A DNA stretch of 60,997 nt from NCBI RefSeq assembly GCF_000685095.1, contig NZ_BAYE01000032.1:1-60997 (forward strand), in the 5' to 3' direction. Position 1 is the first letter of the stretch. Every line of letters begins with the position of its first letter. Under the pieces are notes generated by a model. That model was not told the origin of the DNA, searched no databases, and saw only the letters and a list, made by a program, of their open reading frames with translations. This document shows, piece after piece, positions 15,277-24,803 of the stretch. The stretch is from Paraburkholderia caledonica NBRC 102488 (lineage in GTDB: Bacteria > Pseudomonadota > Gammaproteobacteria > Burkholderiales > Burkholderiaceae). A program made the translations under genes and the position numbers.

Positions 15277-16331
15277 CGGAACCCCAGGGACGCGGCGAGC
15301 AGGCCGCTCACTATGCCGCAGACCACCACGGCCAACGCGACGACGGTCAGGACCCGCTTCGGAAACGAGCGACCCAGCATCGCCATAGACGGTACGCTGA
15401 TTAGCGGCAGCGTCATCAGCAGCGCGCCCGCAGGCCCGGCTGCCATGCCGAAAGACAGCATCGCCTGAATGATCGGCACTTCGCCCGCCGTCGGAATCAC
15501 GAACAGCGTGCCGGCGATGGACAGCGCGACGATCCACAGCACGCTGTTGTCGATGTCCGGACCAACGTGCGAAAAGAGCCACGCGCGTGCCGCGCCGAGA
15601 ATCAGCACCAGCACGATGTATTCGGGCACGAGACGCAGCGTCATCGTGCCGAGTATTTTCACCCAGCGGGTGAATGCGGTGCCCGGTTCATCCGTCGTGA
15701 CCAGTTGCGCGATGGCTTCGCGCGACGCCTCGGCTTCCTTCGGCGTCACCATGCGGTTCACGAGATAGCCGAGGCCGAACACCATCACCAGGCCGAGAGC
15801 GAGCCGCAAGCCCATCCACTGCCAGCCGAGCACGAAACCCATGAAGATCAGCGTGGCCGGATTGAGCGCTGTATTGCCGAGCCAGAATGCGATTGCCGCG
15901 CCGGGCGCCGCCTGCCGCGCGCGCAGTCCCGCCACCACCGGCGCTGCGCAGCAGGTGCACATCATGCCGGGCAACGACATCAGGCCGCCTTTCACGACGC
16001 TGCTGAAGTCGCTGCGACCGAGCGCGCGTGCGACCCATTGCGGCGGAATCAGCGCCTGCACCGCGGAGCCGAGCAACAGACCCAGCACCATTGCCTGCCA
16101 GATGGCCTTGCCGTAGGCAAGCGCGTAGTCGATCGCGGACTGCCACGACGCTGCGGGCGCGCTTGCCGACGTACCCATCAGGATCGACTTGCCGATCGAA
16201 TGCTGGCTTGCGGCGACAAAGGCCCGGTTGTAATACGGAAACCACTTCACATAGAAGAGTCCGACGACGGCGATCGCGAGGAATACGATCCAGCCAAGCG
16301 CGACGCGGGGCTGCCGAAGGGTTGATTGCAT
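15273..16331 (-). CDS. ArsP/DUF318-type permease
   Basis: A 352-residue membrane protein of the ArsP_1 (DUF318) permease family, with eight or more helices. The conserved cysteine patch GMMCTCCAAPVVAGLRAR (Cys125, 127, 128) is characteristic. Relatives export organoarsenicals or thiol-reactive metals, or are uncharacterised. It begins 24 bp after mnmH, suggesting co-transcription with selD-mnmH, so a selenium-related substrate should be considered. That link is positional only. Confidence 0.85.
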   Translation of the reverse strand: MQSTLRQPRVALGWIVFLAIAVVGLFYVKWFPYYNRAFVAASQHSIGKSILMGTSASAPAASWQSAIDYALAYGKAIWQAMVLGLLLGSAVQALIPPQWVARALGRSDFSSVVKGGLMSLPGMMCTCCAAPVVAGLRARQAAPGAAIAFWLGNTALNPATLIFMGFVLGWQWMGLRLALGLVMVFGLGYLVNRMVTPKEAEASREAIAQLVTTDEPGTAFTRWVKILGTMTLRLVPEYIVLVLILGAARAWLFSHVGPDIDNSVLWIVALSIAGTLFVIPTAGEVPIIQAMLSFGMAAGPAGALLMTLPLISVPSMAMLGRSFPKRVLTVVALAVVVCGIVSGLLAASLGFR

Positions 16332-16355
16332 GTTGTTCGTAACGTTAAGGTTGGG

Positions 16356-17423
16356 TCAGACTAGCGCGACTGAACGCTTATCGAGTTGCGCGAGGAGCGC
16401 TTTAGCCTGATCGACGACGTCTGCGTCGTTCGGCCGGAACCTGATTTTCAGCGCCTGCGGCAGTTGCGTGAAATGCTGATGGCTGCTGCGCGCGTATGCG
16501 GGATCGTAGTGCAGTTCAATCAACTCGTTCGCGAGTTCCGCGCGCCGGTTTTCGTCGACGAGTTTTTGCCAACCGGCGACGCGTTCGCGGCTATGCAAGC
16601 CGATCAAACGTTCCAGCTGCGCCTTCAACGACTCGCGATCGTCGAACAGTTGCGCGTAGTCGTGAAGCAGAAACGCCGAGCGGTCCTCGCGGCTCGCCGC
16701 CACTTCCACACAATCGCCGCGATGAAACGTGTCGAGCAGAGCGAGCGGCAGCGTGATTGCGCCGATGCGACGGCTCTCCGCTTCAACGAACACCGGGCGC
16801 GCGGGATCGAAGCTGCGCAGCGCGCTCACGAGCAAGGTGTCAAAGCCCTTTTGTGACGGCTGCGCGACGCCGGCCCATGCGCCGAGCAGCGAGCCGCGAT
16901 GCGCGGCGAGCGCTTCGAGGTCCAGCGTCTGCGCACCTGCTTCGTGGAGCGCGGCGAGGAGCCGCGTCTTGCCGCTCCCGGTCGGACCCACCAGTGCGAC
17001 GTAACGGAATTGGCTCGGCAGCGTGGTGAGCGCCTCGACGGTTGCGCGCCGATAAGTCTTGTACCCGCCGTCGAGTTGACGCGCGGGCCAGCCGATCATG
17101 TTGAAGAGCGTGGTGACGGAGCCCGAGCGTTTGCCGCCGCGCCAGCAATAAACCAGCGGCCGCCAGTTGCGCGGCCGGTCGGCGAACGTCGTTTCCAGAT
17201 GAAGCGCGATGTTGCGGGCCACCAGCGCCGCGCCCACCTTCGTGGCTTCGAACGGCGACACCTGCTTGTACATCGTGCCGACCAGCACGCGTTCCTCGTT
17301 GCTGAGCACCGGCGCGTTCATTGCGCCCGGAATATGGTCCTCGGCAAACTCGAGAGGCGTGCGTACGTCGATGATTTCATCGAAATCACCTGCTTGATCG
17401 AGGCTGACGAGTAGGTTTTTCAA
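16356..17423 (-). CDS. mnmH: tRNA 2-selenouridine synthase
   Basis: A 355-residue enzyme (SelU/YbbB) that replaces sulfur by selenium at the wobble 2-thiouridine of tRNAs for Lys, Glu and Gln, using selenophosphate. The rhodanese domain (1-130) holds the catalytic Cys93 in VYCWRGGKRSGSV. The P-loop domain has GPTGSGKT at 146-153. Family segments such as DVRTPLEFAEDHIPGAMNAP are clear. It lies 126 bp after selD on the same strand, the usual bacterial arrangement. Confidence 0.95.
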   Translation of the reverse strand: MKNLLVSLDQAGDFDEIIDVRTPLEFAEDHIPGAMNAPVLSNEERVLVGTMYKQVSPFEATKVGAALVARNIALHLETTFADRPRNWRPLVYCWRGGKRSGSVTTLFNMIGWPARQLDGGYKTYRRATVEALTTLPSQFRYVALVGPTGSGKTRLLAALHEAGAQTLDLEALAAHRGSLLGAWAGVAQPSQKGFDTLLVSALRSFDPARPVFVEAESRRIGAITLPLALLDTFHRGDCVEVAASREDRSAFLLHDYAQLFDDRESLKAQLERLIGLHSRERVAGWQKLVDENRRAELANELIELHYDPAYARSSHQHFTQLPQALKIRFRPNDADVVDQAKALLAQLDKRSVALV

Positions 17424-17549
17424 GGGCGTACGGAGGAAAAGCGGACGAAGCGGTGCCGGATAGACCGAAATTATCGCATGCGGCGCGATTGGCGGCAGGG
17501 CGCGGCTTTCTGCAACCTTTCACCGCGCCTTGTCAGCCGCCGCCTTCTT

Positions 17550-18614
17550 TCAGATCACTTCTACGCGCCCTTCGCCTGCAACCATTTCGCCGATCACGCG
17601 GGCGTCGCCGAAACCGTCGGCGTGAAAGAGCGCCAGCACGTCGTCCACAGCCTCGGGTGAACATGAAACCAGCAGGCCGCCCGAGGTTTGTGGGTCCGTG
17701 AGCAAGGTGCGCGCGCTCGGCTGCAAAGTCGCCGGTAACGAAATATCTTTACCGTAGGCATCCCAGTTGCGCCCGGAGGCGCCTGTGAAAACGCCGGCTT
17801 CGGCAAAGTCGACGACGCCCGGCAGCCACGGCAGGTCGGCGTAACGCACGCGCGCGGTGAGCTTAGAGCCGCGCGCCAGTTCCAGCGTATGGCCGAGCAG
17901 GCCGAAGCCCGTGATGTCGGTGAGCGCATGCACGCCGTCGAGCCCGGCGAGTTGCGCGCCCGGGCGGTTCAGCTTGGTCGTCGCGCCGATCATGGCGGCG
18001 TAGCCGTTCGCGTCGAGCCGGTCTTTCTTCAGCGCGGCGGAAAGCACGCCGACGCCGAGCGGTTTGCCGAGAATCAGCACGTCGCCGGCCTGCGCGCCCG
18101 CGTTGCGCTTCACGCGCCGCGGATCGACCACACCGATTGCGACAAGGCCATAGATGGGCTCGACCGAATCGATCGAATGTCCGCCCGCGAGCGGAATGCC
18201 GGCGTCCGCGCACACCGACTCGCCGCCCTTGAGCACTGCCGCAATGACGTCGTGCGGCAACACGTTGATCGGCATTCCGACGATGGCGAGCGCCATCAGC
18301 GGTTTGCCGCCCATTGCATAGACATCGGAGAGCGCGTTCGTTGCGGCAATGCGGCCGAAGTCGAACGGATCGTCGACGATCGGCATGAAGAAGTCTGTGG
18401 TCGCGACGATCGCCTGCTCGTCGTTCAGCTTGTAGACGGCGGCGTCGTCGGCGGTATCGTTGCCGACCAGCAGGTCCGGGAAGAACGGCAGCGGCGCGCT
18501 GCGTTTGAGCAGGTCAGCGAGCAGGCCGGGGGCGATCTTGCAGCCGCACCCGCCGCCGTGCGACAGGCTGGTGAGGCGGGGCGAGGAGCTTGCTTGGGCT
18601 TGGCGGTCGATCAT
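17550..18614 (-). CDS. selD: Selenide, water dikinase
   Basis: A 354-residue enzyme making selenophosphate from selenide and ATP. The active-site loop HGGGCGCKIAPG has Cys23 at the position of the essential Cys17 in E. coli SelD and the partner Lys26; no TGA is used there. Downstream, LVGNDTADDAAVY is the metal/ATP motif. ATG 18614 gives the usual N-terminus; an upstream ATG at 18647 would add 11 residues. selA and selB are absent here, so the visible sink for selenophosphate is tRNA modification by mnmH. Confidence 0.95.
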   Translation of the reverse strand: MIDRQAQASSSPRLTSLSHGGGCGCKIAPGLLADLLKRSAPLPFFPDLLVGNDTADDAAVYKLNDEQAIVATTDFFMPIVDDPFDFGRIAATNALSDVYAMGGKPLMALAIVGMPINVLPHDVIAAVLKGGESVCADAGIPLAGGHSIDSVEPIYGLVAIGVVDPRRVKRNAGAQAGDVLILGKPLGVGVLSAALKKDRLDANGYAAMIGATTKLNRPGAQLAGLDGVHALTDITGFGLLGHTLELARGSKLTARVRYADLPWLPGVVDFAEAGVFTGASGRNWDAYGKDISLPATLQPSARTLLTDPQTSGGLLVSCSPEAVDDVLALFHADGFGDARVIGEMVAGEGRVEVI

Positions 18615-18724
18615 TGTGGCGCGAATTTGTGGCTTGAATGATCGCATTATGAGGGTTGTGGACTTCGTGCGCTTCGGAGTTCCCCGCAGCCGGACCGCAG
18701 CACCGGCGGCATTCAACGCAGGAT

Positions 18725-19045
18725 TCAACGCAGGATGTCGGTCGCTTTTTGATTCCCGTCCACGCCTTCCACGAGAATTACCGGTCCGCGAGCATGCCGC
18801 ATGCGCAACGGCAGGATGCGCCGATACGCGTCCGACGCATACCAGGCGCGCGCCGTCGGAAGGTCGGGAAACTCGATCGCGATCAGGTCGCCGTGCCACT
18901 CGCCTTCCACGACGTGCGGCCGTGCGCCGTGTACGATGAATCGGCCGCCGAATGGCGCAAGGGTTGCGTCGATACCCTCGAGGTATTCGACAATCTCAGC
19001 GCACATTTCAACGTCGTGCAAATGGGCAATCGCATACGCAGTCAT
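18725..19045 (-). CDS. DUF1330 family protein
   Basis: A 106-residue alpha/beta-barrel (ferredoxin-like) protein. MTAYAIAHLHDVEMCAEIVE, FIVHGARPHVVEGEW and ARAWYASDAYRRILPLR are typical of DUF1330, small dimeric proteins of unclear enzymatic role. The start at 19045 is supported by GGAGGAGTGAAC immediately before the ATG. It lies downstream of the split transketolase on the same strand (110-bp gap). Confidence 0.85.
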   Translation of the reverse strand: MTAYAIAHLHDVEMCAEIVEYLEGIDATLAPFGGRFIVHGARPHVVEGEWHGDLIAIEFPDLPTARAWYASDAYRRILPLRMRHARGPVILVEGVDGNQKATDILR

Positions 19046-19155
19046 GTTCACTCCTCCATGCATGAATAAACCGGAACTTGCATGCTGCGTATGATTGCCC
19101 TCGCCCGGAGGCGCGTCGATTACCTCGCAGGTAATGGAATCCGCAATGTGCGGAC

Positions 19156-20157
19156 TTAACCGAGCCAGCCCTTGATCGACTCGATCATCGCGGCGGTTGA
19201 AATACCATAGCGGTCGTGCAGTGTCGGCAGTGCGCCCGCTGCAAGAAATGCATCGGGGAGCGCCACCTGCCTGAACGGGCACGACACTCCGGCGCGCATC
19301 AGTTCGCCCGCAATGGCCTCACCGAGACCGCCGATCGTCGTATGGTTTTCCGCCACCACGACGAGCCTGCCCGAACGCTTCGCTTCGCGCACGATCGTCT
19401 GCGTGTCGAGCGGCTTGATGGTCGGCACGTGCAGCACGCCCACGCCGATGTTGTCGCGCTCCAGCGCTTTCGCGACTTCCAGCGCGCGCATGGTCATGAT
19501 GCCCGACGAGATGACGAGCACTTCCGCGCCGTCGCGCAGCATCTTTGCCTTGCCGAGTTCGAACGTGTAGTCGTATTCATCCAGCACCGCAGGCACGTTG
19601 CCGCGCAAAAGACGCGCATACACAGGGCCGTTGTGTGCGGCAATGGCGGGCACCATCTGTTCGATGTCGAGCGCATCGCATGGATCGATAACGGTCATGT
19701 TCGGCATCGCGCGCATCAACGCCAGGTCTTCCGCGGCCTGGTGGCTAGGACCGTAGCCAGTGGTCAGCCCGGGCAGCGCGCAGACGATCTTCACATCGAG
19801 GTTGTCTTCGGCAATGGCCTGGTGCATGAAGTCATACGCACGGCGCGTCGCGAACACCGCGTAGGTAGTCACGAACGGCTGTGCGCCTTCGTGCGCGAGG
19901 CCCGCCGCTGCGCCCATCAGCAATTGCTCGGCCATGCCCATCTGGTAGTAGCGCTCAGGGAATTCCTTCGCGAAGATATGCAGGTCCGTGTACTTGCCGA
20001 GATCGGCCGTCATGCCGACAACGTTGGTTTTCTGTCGAGCCAATTCGACGAGTGCGTGACCGAAAGGCGCCGAGCGCGTGAGCTGGCCTTCGCCCGCAAT
20101 GGACGCGATCATCGCCGAGGTCTTCAGGCGCGGTTTGCTGATGGTTGCGTTGCTCAT
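19156..20157 (-). CDS. Transketolase, C-terminal (pyrimidine-binding) subunit
   Basis: A 333-residue half-transketolase. MTADLGKYTDLHIFAKEFPE and RYYQMGMAEQLLMGAAAGLA contain the Glu that activates thiamine diphosphate. A C-terminal transketolase_C domain follows (VVAENHTTIGGLGEAIAGEL). The ATG at 20157 overlaps the stop of the N-terminal subunit (ATGA), ensuring equal synthesis. The enzyme would transfer two-carbon units between sugars. The donor is unknown, and no sugar kinase or isomerase is adjacent. Confidence 0.92.
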   Translation of the reverse strand: MSNATISKPRLKTSAMIASIAGEGQLTRSAPFGHALVELARQKTNVVGMTADLGKYTDLHIFAKEFPERYYQMGMAEQLLMGAAAGLAHEGAQPFVTTYAVFATRRAYDFMHQAIAEDNLDVKIVCALPGLTTGYGPSHQAAEDLALMRAMPNMTVIDPCDALDIEQMVPAIAAHNGPVYARLLRGNVPAVLDEYDYTFELGKAKMLRDGAEVLVISSGIMTMRALEVAKALERDNIGVGVLHVPTIKPLDTQTIVREAKRSGRLVVVAENHTTIGGLGEAIAGELMRAGVSCPFRQVALPDAFLAAGALPTLHDRYGISTAAMIESIKGWLG

Positions 20158-20999
20158 GCTTGTCTCCCTGCTTCCAGTGCTTCGAGCGCCAATTGCCATT
20201 CGTGCGCATCGACGCGGATAAAGTGGTTCTTCTCGCGCTCTTCGAGGAACGGCACGCCGCAACCCATGCGCGTATCGGCCACGATCATGCGCGGCTCCTT
20301 GCCGGGATGCTTGCGGGCCGCATCGAACGCGGCGGCCACGGCGCCGATATCGTTGCCGTCCACACGTTGCGTGAACCACCCGAATGCTTCGAGCTTCTCC
20401 ACTAGCGGTTCGAACGCCATGATCTGTGTCGACGGCCCGTCGGCCTGCTGGTTGTTCACGTCTACAACGGCGATCAGGTTGTCGAGCTTCCAGTGGCTCG
20501 CGGACATGATGCCTTCCCAGATCGCGCCTTCGTCGAGTTCGCCGTCCGAGAACAGCGTGTACACGAACGACTTCGAGCCCTTGCGCTTGAGTCCGAGACA
20601 CCGGCCGACCGCGATCGTCAGGCCGTGTCCGAGCGAGCCGCCGGACATCTCCATGCCGGGCGTGTAGCTCGCCATGCCGGACATGGGCAGACGGCTGTCG
20701 TCGCTGCCGTAGGTCTCCAGTTCTTCGGCGGGCAGAATGCCAGCTTCGAGCAGCGCCGCGTACAGCGCGATCGCATAGTGTCCGTTCGAGAGCAGGAAGC
20801 GGTCGCGCTCTTCCCACTCAGGATCTTCCGGGCGATAGCGCATTGCGCCGAAGTACGCGACTGCCAGTACATCGGCGATGTCGAGCGCTTGCCCGATATA
20901 ACCCTGGCCCTGCACCTCGCCCATTAAGAGCGCGTTTCTGCGGATGCGGTAAGCGTGTTCGGCAAGAGATGCCGTCGACGCATTGGATGGACTGTTCAT
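20154..20999 (-). CDS. Transketolase, N-terminal (TPP-binding) subunit
   Basis: A 281-residue subunit binding the diphosphate of thiamine diphosphate. GGSLGHGLTIAVGRCLGLK and LFSDGELDEGAIWEGIMSA lead into the Asn/Asp metal loop NLIAVVDVNNQQADGP. The opening segment (RIRRNALLMGEVQGQGYIGQ) is typical of split transketolases. It lies between an MFS (gap 38 bp) and the C-terminal subunit. Confidence 0.92.
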   Translation of the reverse strand: MNSPSNASTASLAEHAYRIRRNALLMGEVQGQGYIGQALDIADVLAVAYFGAMRYRPEDPEWEERDRFLLSNGHYAIALYAALLEAGILPAEELETYGSDDSRLPMSGMASYTPGMEMSGGSLGHGLTIAVGRCLGLKRKGSKSFVYTLFSDGELDEGAIWEGIMSASHWKLDNLIAVVDVNNQQADGPSTQIMAFEPLVEKLEAFGWFTQRVDGNDIGAVAAAFDAARKHPGKEPRMIVADTRMGCGVPFLEEREKNHFIRVDAHEWQLALEALEAGRQA

Positions 21000-21037
21000 G
21001 TCGTCTCCTGAGATTTAAGCGGAATAGTTGGAAAAGG

Positions 21038-22366
21038 TCAGCGGTTCACGGATTTCGCGGGCACGAGGAAGACCAGGCATGCGCCGAGCGTCACCGCAAC
21101 CGAGATGAAGATCAGTCCCGCTGTCGAGCGGCCTGTCATGTCGTTGAGCCAGCCCACGATGGCGGGCGAAAAGAAGCCCGCAAGATTGGCGAAGCAGTTC
21201 ACAGCCGCGATGCCGGCTGCGGCAGACATGCCGCCGAGCAGCGCCGTGGGCAGCGACCAGAACTGCGACGACGACGCGAGGATGCCGGCAGCCGCAATGC
21301 TCAAACACACGATCGACGCCGGCACGCTGCCGAGCGTAGGCAGGACCGCAAAGCCGGCTGCCGCGATCAGCATCGGAATGGCCAGGTGAAGTCTGCGTTC
21401 GCGCCGGCGGTCTGCGCTCATGCCGATCAGCGGCAACGCGACGATCGCGCAGAGATAAGGAATCGCGGTGAACACGCCCACCCACAGCGGATCCGCGACA
21501 CCTGATTTACGGATGATCGTCGGCAGCCAGAAAGTCAGCCCGTACTGACCGAGCACGACACAGAAATAGATCGCGGCCATCAGCCACAAGCGACGGTCGC
21601 CGATGAACGAGCGAATCGAAATATGGGTAGTGGTGTGCGCGTTATCGCCGGCGACATTGCGTGCCAGCAGATTCTTCTCCGACTCGGTGAGCCATTTCGC
21701 TTTGGCAATGCCGTCGTCGAGATACAGAAGAATCGCGACTCCAAGCACGAGCGACGGCAGAGCCTCGAGCATGAACAGCCACTTCCAGCCGGCCATATTC
21801 ATCGCACCGTGGAGCGAATGCAGGATCCAGCCCGACAGCGGACCGCCGACTATGCCCGCGAGCGGAATCGCCATGAAAAACAGCGACAACGCCTTGGCCC
21901 TGCGCGCAGCGGGAAACCAGTACGTCAGATAAAGAATGACGCCGGGCGCAAAACCCGCTTCTGCAACGCCGAGCAGAAAGCGCAATACATAAAACGCGGT
22001 GGGCGACTTCACGAAGACGAACGACGCGGAAATCACCGCCCAGGTCAGCATGATTCGCGCGAGCCATTTGCGCGCGCCGACACGGTGAAGCACCAGATTG
22101 CTCGGCACCTCGAATAAAAAGTAACCGAGAAAGAAGATGCCCGCGCCCATGCCGTAGACGGTCTCGCTAAAGCGCAGATCGTTCAGCATCTGCAGCTTCG
22201 CAAAGCCGACGTTGACGCGATCCAGATACGCGCCGAGATAGCACAGCATCAGAAACGGAATCAGCCTGCGGCTTACCTTGGCGTAGGTGCGCGATTCGAA
22301 GCTCGTCGCATCAGAGTGTGCCAACACTTCGCCGTCGATAGCAGAAGCGGTGTATTTCGATTTCAT
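21038..22366 (-). CDS. MFS transporter, ACS family
   Basis: A 442-residue permease with ACS hallmarks: CYLGAYLDRVNVGFAKLQML in helix 1, FFLGYFLFEVPSNLVLHRVG and GVAEAGFAPGVILYLTYWFP. ATG 22366 is preceded by GGAGACAAAC; an upstream start at 22414 would be poorer. Its place between the SDR and transketolase genes makes it the likely importer of their substrate, an organic or sugar acid. Confidence 0.9.
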   Translation of the reverse strand: MKSKYTASAIDGEVLAHSDATSFESRTYAKVSRRLIPFLMLCYLGAYLDRVNVGFAKLQMLNDLRFSETVYGMGAGIFFLGYFLFEVPSNLVLHRVGARKWLARIMLTWAVISASFVFVKSPTAFYVLRFLLGVAEAGFAPGVILYLTYWFPAARRAKALSLFFMAIPLAGIVGGPLSGWILHSLHGAMNMAGWKWLFMLEALPSLVLGVAILLYLDDGIAKAKWLTESEKNLLARNVAGDNAHTTTHISIRSFIGDRRLWLMAAIYFCVVLGQYGLTFWLPTIIRKSGVADPLWVGVFTAIPYLCAIVALPLIGMSADRRRERRLHLAIPMLIAAAGFAVLPTLGSVPASIVCLSIAAAGILASSSQFWSLPTALLGGMSAAAGIAAVNCFANLAGFFSPAIVGWLNDMTGRSTAGLIFISVAVTLGACLVFLVPAKSVNR

Positions 22367-22442
22367 GTTTGTCTCCTTCCATGGGCCCCGGGTTCGCCCG
22401 GGTGCCAGGAACACAGCGCCGCCTCGCGGGCGAGCGCTGTCG

Positions 22443-23192
22443 TCAATGAATGAGCATGCCGCCGTTGACGTCGAGCGTGACGCCCGTCAGATACGTCGAG
22501 AGATCGCTCACGAGAAAAAGGCACGCGTTCGCGACATCGGCGGCGTCGCCCAGTCTGCCGAGCGGAATGCCTTTGATGATGTCCACGCGCATTTCCGCAG
22601 TCAGCTTGTCGCCGGTGATGTCGGTCTGGATGAGCCCCGGCGTGATCGAGTTGACGCGGATGCTGTCGGGACCGAATTCGCGGGCCATCGCACGCGCGAG
22701 ACCGAGCACACCGGCTTTCGCCGCGCTGTAATGCGGGCCGCCGAAAATGCCGCCGCCGCGTTGCGCCGACACAGACGACATGCACACGATGCTGCCGTGC
22801 TTCTGCTCCCTCATCGCAGGCAGTACGGCTTGCGACATGTAGAGCGTGCCGCGCAGATTCACATCGACGATTGCGTCGAAACCCTCGGCGCTAATGTCTA
22901 GGGTGCGGACTGGCTGCGTGATGCCGGCGTTGTTGACGAGGCCGTCTATGCGCCCATAACGTTCGAGCGTGGCGGTTGCGGCTTGCACGCATGCAGCTTT
23001 ATTAGTGACGTCGCAAGCAAGGCCTAGATGTGCCGCGCCCAGATCGGCGGCGGCCGCTTTCGCGTCTTCTTCGCGCAGATCGAGAATCACGACGCGCGCA
23101 CCCTGGGCGGCCAATGCCTTCGCCGTCGCCTTGCCGATTCCACGCGGGGAAGCCGCGCCCGTGACGATAACCACCTTGTTCTCGAGCAGCAT
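22443..23192 (-). CDS. SDR family NAD(P)-dependent oxidoreductase
   Basis: A 249-residue classical short-chain dehydrogenase. It has TGAASPRGIG at residues 11-20 for dinucleotide binding, LVNNAGIT, catalytic Ser140 and YSAAK (Tyr155, Lys159). The Asp in VVILDLR after beta-2 favours NAD over NADP. The start at 23192 follows GGAGACAAGTG. It is the first gene of the SDR-MFS-transketolase set and may oxidise a sugar alcohol or polyol that becomes a ketose for the transketolase. Confidence 0.92.
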   Translation of the reverse strand: MLLENKVVIVTGAASPRGIGKATAKALAAQGARVVILDLREEDAKAAAADLGAAHLGLACDVTNKAACVQAATATLERYGRIDGLVNNAGITQPVRTLDISAEGFDAIVDVNLRGTLYMSQAVLPAMREQKHGSIVCMSSVSAQRGGGIFGGPHYSAAKAGVLGLARAMAREFGPDSIRVNSITPGLIQTDITGDKLTAEMRVDIIKGIPLGRLGDAADVANACLFLVSDLSTYLTGVTLDVNGGMLIH

Positions 23193-23401
23193 CACTTGTC
23201 TCCTGAATGTTGATGTGATGGAGCCAGTGTCCGGCACGCTGCGCGTCGCATCAACGCAGTACGGCTCAACTATGCTTGAGAAATTTTCAGGTGTTCGGGA
23301 GGGCGGCCGCGACGCCCGCTGCGCGGGGGTTGGCGGCCTGCGAAGCAATCCGCCGAATGAGGAGGGTGCTGGAATACCCTGGTGTCGATATGCCGGCGTT
23401 T

Positions 23402-24298
23402 TTAAGCCGCGCGTTCTCTCTGACCGATTTCGCGGTCGATCCATGCGATGAATCGCGCGACCCGTGGCAGCTCCGCATTCTGCGGCGGACACACCAGATG
23501 ATGCGCGCCGACCTCGACCGCATGCGAGTGATCGAACACCGGCACGAGCGCGCCTTCCTTGATCCGTACCGACGCGAGCATCAGACTTTCGAGCGCGATG
23601 CCGAGTCCGAGCGCCGCGGTTTCGAGCGACATGTACGAGCGGTCGAACGAGAAATCGAACGTCTTGTGCGCGGCCGAGACACCGGTACGCCCAAACCATT
23701 GCTTCCACTGAACAAGCGGCGTTTCGGAGTAGATCAGACGATGGGCGAGCAGATCTTCCGGCGTCTTCACCGGGTGGCTCTGCAAATAGGCCGGCGACGC
23801 AAGCGGCGCAATGAACTCGTTGCGCAGCGTCCGCACTTCGAGATCGCGCCAGTTCGCATAACCGTGACGAATGTCGATGTCGTAATAGCCGCTCGTGAAC
23901 GCCACATCTTCATATGAGCATGCGAGGTTCAGCTGGATGTCCCCGTTCGCTTCCTGAAACGATGCGAGCCGCGGCAGCAACCACATCAGCCCGAAGCTGG
24001 GGCTCGAATGCACGCGCAGAATGTCGACCTCGGTGCGGCTCGATGCGCGCTCGGTCGCGCGGCTCAGGTCCGCAAGAGAACCCGTGACGTCCGACAGATA
24101 GCGCTCGCCGGTCGGCGTAAGCACGAGGCCCCGGCCTGAGCGGTAGAACAGCGTCTGGCCGATGATCGACTCCAGATTGCTGATCTGATGACTCACCGCC
24201 GAAGCGGTCAGCCCAAGCTCCTCCGACGCACGATTGACGCTCCCAGTTCGAGCCACGCTCTCAAAAGCGATGATGGCTTTGACGGGTGGTATGCGCAT
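23402..24298 (-). CDS. LysR family regulator, GcvA-like
   Basis: A 298-residue LysR protein. The HTH is at residues 5-65 (VKAIIAFESVARTGSVNRAS and LTASAVSHQISNLESIIGQ). The effector domain includes FDFSFDRSYMSLETAALGLG, characteristic of the GcvA/AmpR branch. It sits 209 bp upstream of the SDR gene on the same strand and is the probable regulator of the SDR-MFS-transketolase operon. ATG 24298 gives the usual MRIPPVKAI start. Confidence 0.9.
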   Translation of the reverse strand: MRIPPVKAIIAFESVARTGSVNRASEELGLTASAVSHQISNLESIIGQTLFYRSGRGLVLTPTGERYLSDVTGSLADLSRATERASSRTEVDILRVHSSPSFGLMWLLPRLASFQEANGDIQLNLACSYEDVAFTSGYYDIDIRHGYANWRDLEVRTLRNEFIAPLASPAYLQSHPVKTPEDLLAHRLIYSETPLVQWKQWFGRTGVSAAHKTFDFSFDRSYMSLETAALGLGIALESLMLASVRIKEGALVPVFDHSHAVEVGAHHLVCPPQNAELPRVARFIAWIDREIGQRERAA

Positions 24299-24530
24299 GG
24301 CGAAGTCTTCCCGGTGCGGTTGTGAAGTGTTCCGATGCTGGCCATACGAAGGCGAGCACAGTAGTACGGTAAGCCGTGAACGCTCTGGCGCAACGCAGCG
24401 AGCGCGCAAGACGCAGCCCCGATTATCCGTCAATTGTCGGTGACTGCTTTGCCGGTACGCGCTTTGCTGAATCGATGCAGGCGACGAAGCGGACCCCCGA
24501 TCGCCGGCGGCAACGGCATGGAGGCGTGGC

Positions 24531-24758
24531 ATGGGATGTGGCGCGAAAGGTGTCATGACGCTCGGGCAGGAAACAGACATTGCCGGCGAGGAAATGCTCA
24601 ATATGCAGTACCTGGAAGCGAGCCCGGACGGCAAATACGTTTTGCTGGTCGAAACGGAGCGCTCCGAATGGGGCATTCAACAGCAGACCAGTTACCGGAT
24701 GCCCGCGAAGCGTCTGATCGAGTTGATTCGAACACAAGGGGAGCGCATGGACGGCTAG
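24531..24758 (+). CDS. Small conserved-type hypothetical protein
   Basis: A 75-residue protein, or 67 if starting at the ATG at 24555. The core MLNMQYLEASPDGKYVLLVE and YRMPAKRLIELIRTQGERMD look like a compact folded domain with several beta strands and a final helix. There is no signal peptide or Cys motif. GGAGG six bases before 24531 supports the longer form. It is divergent from the LysR gene and convergent with the ABC exporter. Function unknown. Confidence 0.6.
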   Translation: MGCGAKGVMTLGQETDIAGEEMLNMQYLEASPDGKYVLLVETERSEWGIQQQTSYRMPAKRLIELIRTQGERMDG

Positions 24759-24803
24759 CCCTTGCCGCGAACCCGTTTGAATGCGGCAGGCAGCGCATGC
24801 GGA

